Below, one piece after another: positions 5,339 to 7,216 of a stretch of 7,216 nt of DNA (its first letter is position 1; every line of letters begins with the position of its first letter). The position numbers and the translations under genes are program-made. The stretch is from contig WVWW01000097.1 of the NCBI GenBank assembly GCA_011773795.1, forward strand, positions 5,611 through 12,826, read 5' to 3'. Origin of the DNA: Acidobacteriota bacterium. GTDB lineage: Bacteria > Acidobacteriota > Polarisedimenticolia > Polarisedimenticolales > Polarisedimenticolaceae. Under the pieces are notes generated by a model. That model made no database searches and had not been told where the DNA came from. It saw only the letters and a program-made list of their open reading frames with translations.

Positions 5339-7216
5339 CCCTCGGTGGCTTCGGCGGATTCGACGTGGTTGCAGTTCTCGCTGTCGCAGAGGAACTGATG
5401 CCCCGCCTTCTTGGTCATCCGTTCGACCAGGTAGCTGGCGCCGCACTCGGGGCACTCCTTGTCGACCGGCTTCTTCCACGTCACGAAGCTGCAATCGGGG
5501 AACGCGCTGCATCCGTAGAACAGCTTGCCGCGCTTGCTGCGCCGCTCGACGACCTGGCCGTCGGCGCACTCGGGACAGTTGACCCCGGTCTCCTTCATCT
5601 TGACGAAGCGGCACTTGGGGTAGCTGGAGCAGGCGGTGAACTCGCCGTAGCGGCCCTGCTTGACGGCCAGCTTGGAGCCGCACTTGGGGCATTCCTCGTC
5701 GAGCAGCCGGTCGGCCTTGGCCTCCGCCTTGCCGTCCTTGTTCAGCGTGACCTTGCGCGTGTTCTTGCAGTCCGGGTAGGACGAGCAGGCTAGGAACGGG
5801 CCGTAGCGGCCGCGTCGCAGCACCATCGCCTCGCCGCACTTCTCGCAGGGATCGGCCTCGATCTCGACCTGGCTCGGCGCCGCGTTGACCTTGGCCGTCT
5901 TGGCCGCAGCCCGCGCACCCTTGCCGTTGGTGGCCTCGATCTCTACGTCGGCTGCGAGATCGCGGGTGTTCTTGCAGTCGGGATAGCCGGAGCAGGCCAG
6001 GAACTGGCCGAAGCGGCCCCACTTGAGCACCATCGGCTTGCCGCACTTGTCGCAGGTCTGGTCGGTCGGGATCGCCTCGCGCTTGACGTCGCGCATCTCG
6101 ACCTTGGCGCGCTCGAGATCCTTGGTGAACTTGTCCTGGAACTCGCGCAGCGCGTCGATCCAGTCGAGGTCGCCCTCCTCGATCTGGTCCAGCTCCTCTT
6201 CCATCCGGGCGGTGTAGCCGACGTCGACGATGTCGCCGAACGAGGCGACCATCAGGTCGTTGACCAGGAAGCCCAGCTCCGTCGGCGAGAACCGCCGGTT
6301 GTCCTTGACGACGTAGTCGCGGTCCATGATCGTCGACAGGATCGTCGCGTAGGTCGACGGACGGCCGATGCCGTTCTCCTCGAGCTCCTTGACCAGGGTG
6401 GCCTCGGAGAAGCGCGGCGGCGGCTGGGTAAAGTGTTGCTTGGGCAGCAACTCTTCGGGCTTCAGGACTTCGCCCTCGCTGAGCTTCGGCAGCCGCCGAT
6501 CCTCGCTGTCGTTGTCGTCTTCCTCGCGATCGCGCGGATCCTCGGCCTTGCCCACGTGATAGATCGCCAGCCAGCCGGGCGACTTGAGCACCGAGCCGTT
6601 GGCGCGGAAGGTGTAACGGCCGGCATCGATGTCGACACGCGTGACGTCGAAGAGCGCTGCCTCCATTTGCGACGCGATGAAGCGGTTCCAGATCAACGTG
6701 TACAACCGGAACTCGTCGCGGCCGAGGTGCGGCTTGACCCGCTCGGGGGTGAAATCCATCGACGTCGGCCGGATCGCTTCGTGGGCCTCCTGTGCCTGCT
6801 TCGAGACCTTGTAGATTCGGGCCGTCGCCGGCAGCGCCTCTTTGCCGTAGGTGGCGCCGATGAAGTCGCGCGCCGCGGCGATGGCCTCGTCGGCAACTCG
6901 CGTCGAGTCCGTCCGCATGTAAGTGATCAAACCGACCGTTCCGGCGTCGCCGATCTCGCGGCCCTCGTAGAGGCCTTGGGCCACGCGCATCGTCTTCTTG
7001 ACGGTGAATCCGAGTTGCCGTGAGGCGTCCTGCTGGAGCTTCGACGTGATGAACGGGGGGAACGGATTCTTCTTCTTCTCACGCGCCTGGATCGAGGCGA
7101 CCCTGAACGTCGCCGGTTCGACGGCCTCGGCGTCGGTCACCAGCGTGCCTTCTTCCTCACCCGGCTTGGTCAGCAGCTTGTACCCGAGCTCGTCGAGCAC
7201 CTCACTCGCTTCCGGG
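5335..7216 (-). CDS. topA: DNA topoisomerase I (type IA), C-terminal part; N-terminus beyond the window
   Basis: Relaxes negatively supercoiled DNA by transient single-strand cleavage. The frame runs off the right edge, so the Toprim domain (roughly 200 residues) is missing; the ATG at 7200 is internal. Counting from that methionine, PFITSKLQQ (49-57) and the strand-passage core are present. The catalytic tyrosine is Y94 in LITYMRTDST. NGIGRPSTYA (276-285) is also typical. An acidic insert (about 219-235) is variable in the family. The C-terminus carries five four-cysteine zinc ribbons: C383/386/403/409, C452/455/472/478, C504/507/524/530, C542/545/564/570 and C583/586/605/610. The first four contain the CSxYP or CSxFP topoisomerase form; the fifth is divergent. 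An Ala/Lys-rich linker (about 414-450) separates ribbons 1 and 2. All 20 cysteines visible in the fragment belong to ribbons. It is translationally coupled to the downstream DUF971 gene. Confidence 0.97.
   Translation of the reverse strand, partial: PEASEVLDELGYKLLTKPGEEEGTLVTDAEAVEPATFRVASIQAREKKKNPFPPFITSKLQQDASRQLGFTVKKTMRVAQGLYEGREIGDAGTVGLITYMRTDSTRVADEAIAAARDFIGATYGKEALPATARIYKVSKQAQEAHEAIRPTSMDFTPERVKPHLGRDEFRLYTLIWNRFIASQMEAALFDVTRVDIDAGRYTFRANGSVLKSPGWLAIYHVGKAEDPRDREEDDNDSEDRRLPKLSEGEVLKPEELLPKQHFTQPPPRFSEATLVKELEENGIGRPSTYATILSTIMDRDYVVKDNRRFSPTELGFLVNDLMVASFGDIVDVGYTARMEEELDQIEEGDLDWIDALREFQDKFTKDLERAKVEMRDVKREAIPTDQTCDKCGKPMVLKWGRFGQFLACSGYPDCKNTRDLAADVEIEATNGKGARAAAKTAKVNAAPSQVEIEADPCEKCGEAMVLRRGRYGPFLACSSYPDCKNTRKVTLNKDGKAEAKADRLLDEECPKCGSKLAVKQGRYGEFTACSSYPKCRFVKMKETGVNCPECADGQVVERRSKRGKLFYGCSAFPDCSFVTWKKPVDKECPECGASYLVERMTKKAGHQFLCDSENCNHVESAEATEG

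Noticed and set aside
5018..6046. Single 342-residue minus-strand protein ending in the DUF971 domain
   Set aside because: Its first two thirds are Arg/Gly/Gln-rich sequence out of frame with topA. The DUF971 homology begins only near the ATG at 5338, which also makes the ATGA overlap.
5335..7200. ATG 7200 as the start of topoisomerase I
   Set aside because: The frame continues to the window edge, and the catalytic tyrosine would lie at residue 94 when it normally sits near residue 300. The N-terminus is simply outside the window.

Overview
The window is GC-rich bacterial DNA with tightly packed genes. It encodes two very large heme proteins, a DUF971 protein and the C-terminal three quarters of DNA topoisomerase I. 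Sec signal peptides on c-type cytochromes fused to quinone-type cytochrome b domains point to a diderm, respiring or metal-reducing bacterium. Acidobacteriota or a Desulfobacterota/Myxococcota-like lineage would fit, but the sequence alone does not decide this.

Layout: (1) 34-1974, minus strand: a periplasmic 11-heme c-type cytochrome fused to a five-helix cytochrome b domain. (2) 1975-2165: a divergent control region with an extended -10 promoter for the minus-strand gene, a 10-bp tandem repeat, a GC-rich inverted repeat and four copies of TACGT. (3) 2166-5027, plus strand: a paralogue of gene 1 with 21 CXXCH motifs and a six-helix cytochrome b domain. (4) 5018-5338, minus strand: a small DUF971 (BBOX1 N-terminal-like) zinc-binding protein, overlapping the 21-heme gene tail to tail by 10 bp. 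(5) 5335 to the right edge, minus strand: topA, lacking its N-terminus, with five C-terminal zinc ribbons; its stop overlaps the DUF971 start as ATGA.

The two cytochromes are the main interest. Their architecture (signal peptide, multiheme c array, membrane diheme-type b domain) is that of CbcL-like inner-membrane quinone oxidoreductases of Geobacter, which pass electrons from the quinone pool to periplasmic carriers during extracellular electron transfer. The last 11 heme motifs of the large protein match the 11 motifs of the small one almost spacing for spacing. The large protein carries ten more motifs in front, and six of these repeat in exact register with six of the later ones (offset 245 residues). 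This suggests a heme wire lengthened by internal duplication. The shared divergent control region suggests that the two forms are co-regulated or alternately regulated. Electron partners, direction of electron flow and terminal acceptor cannot be read from this window.
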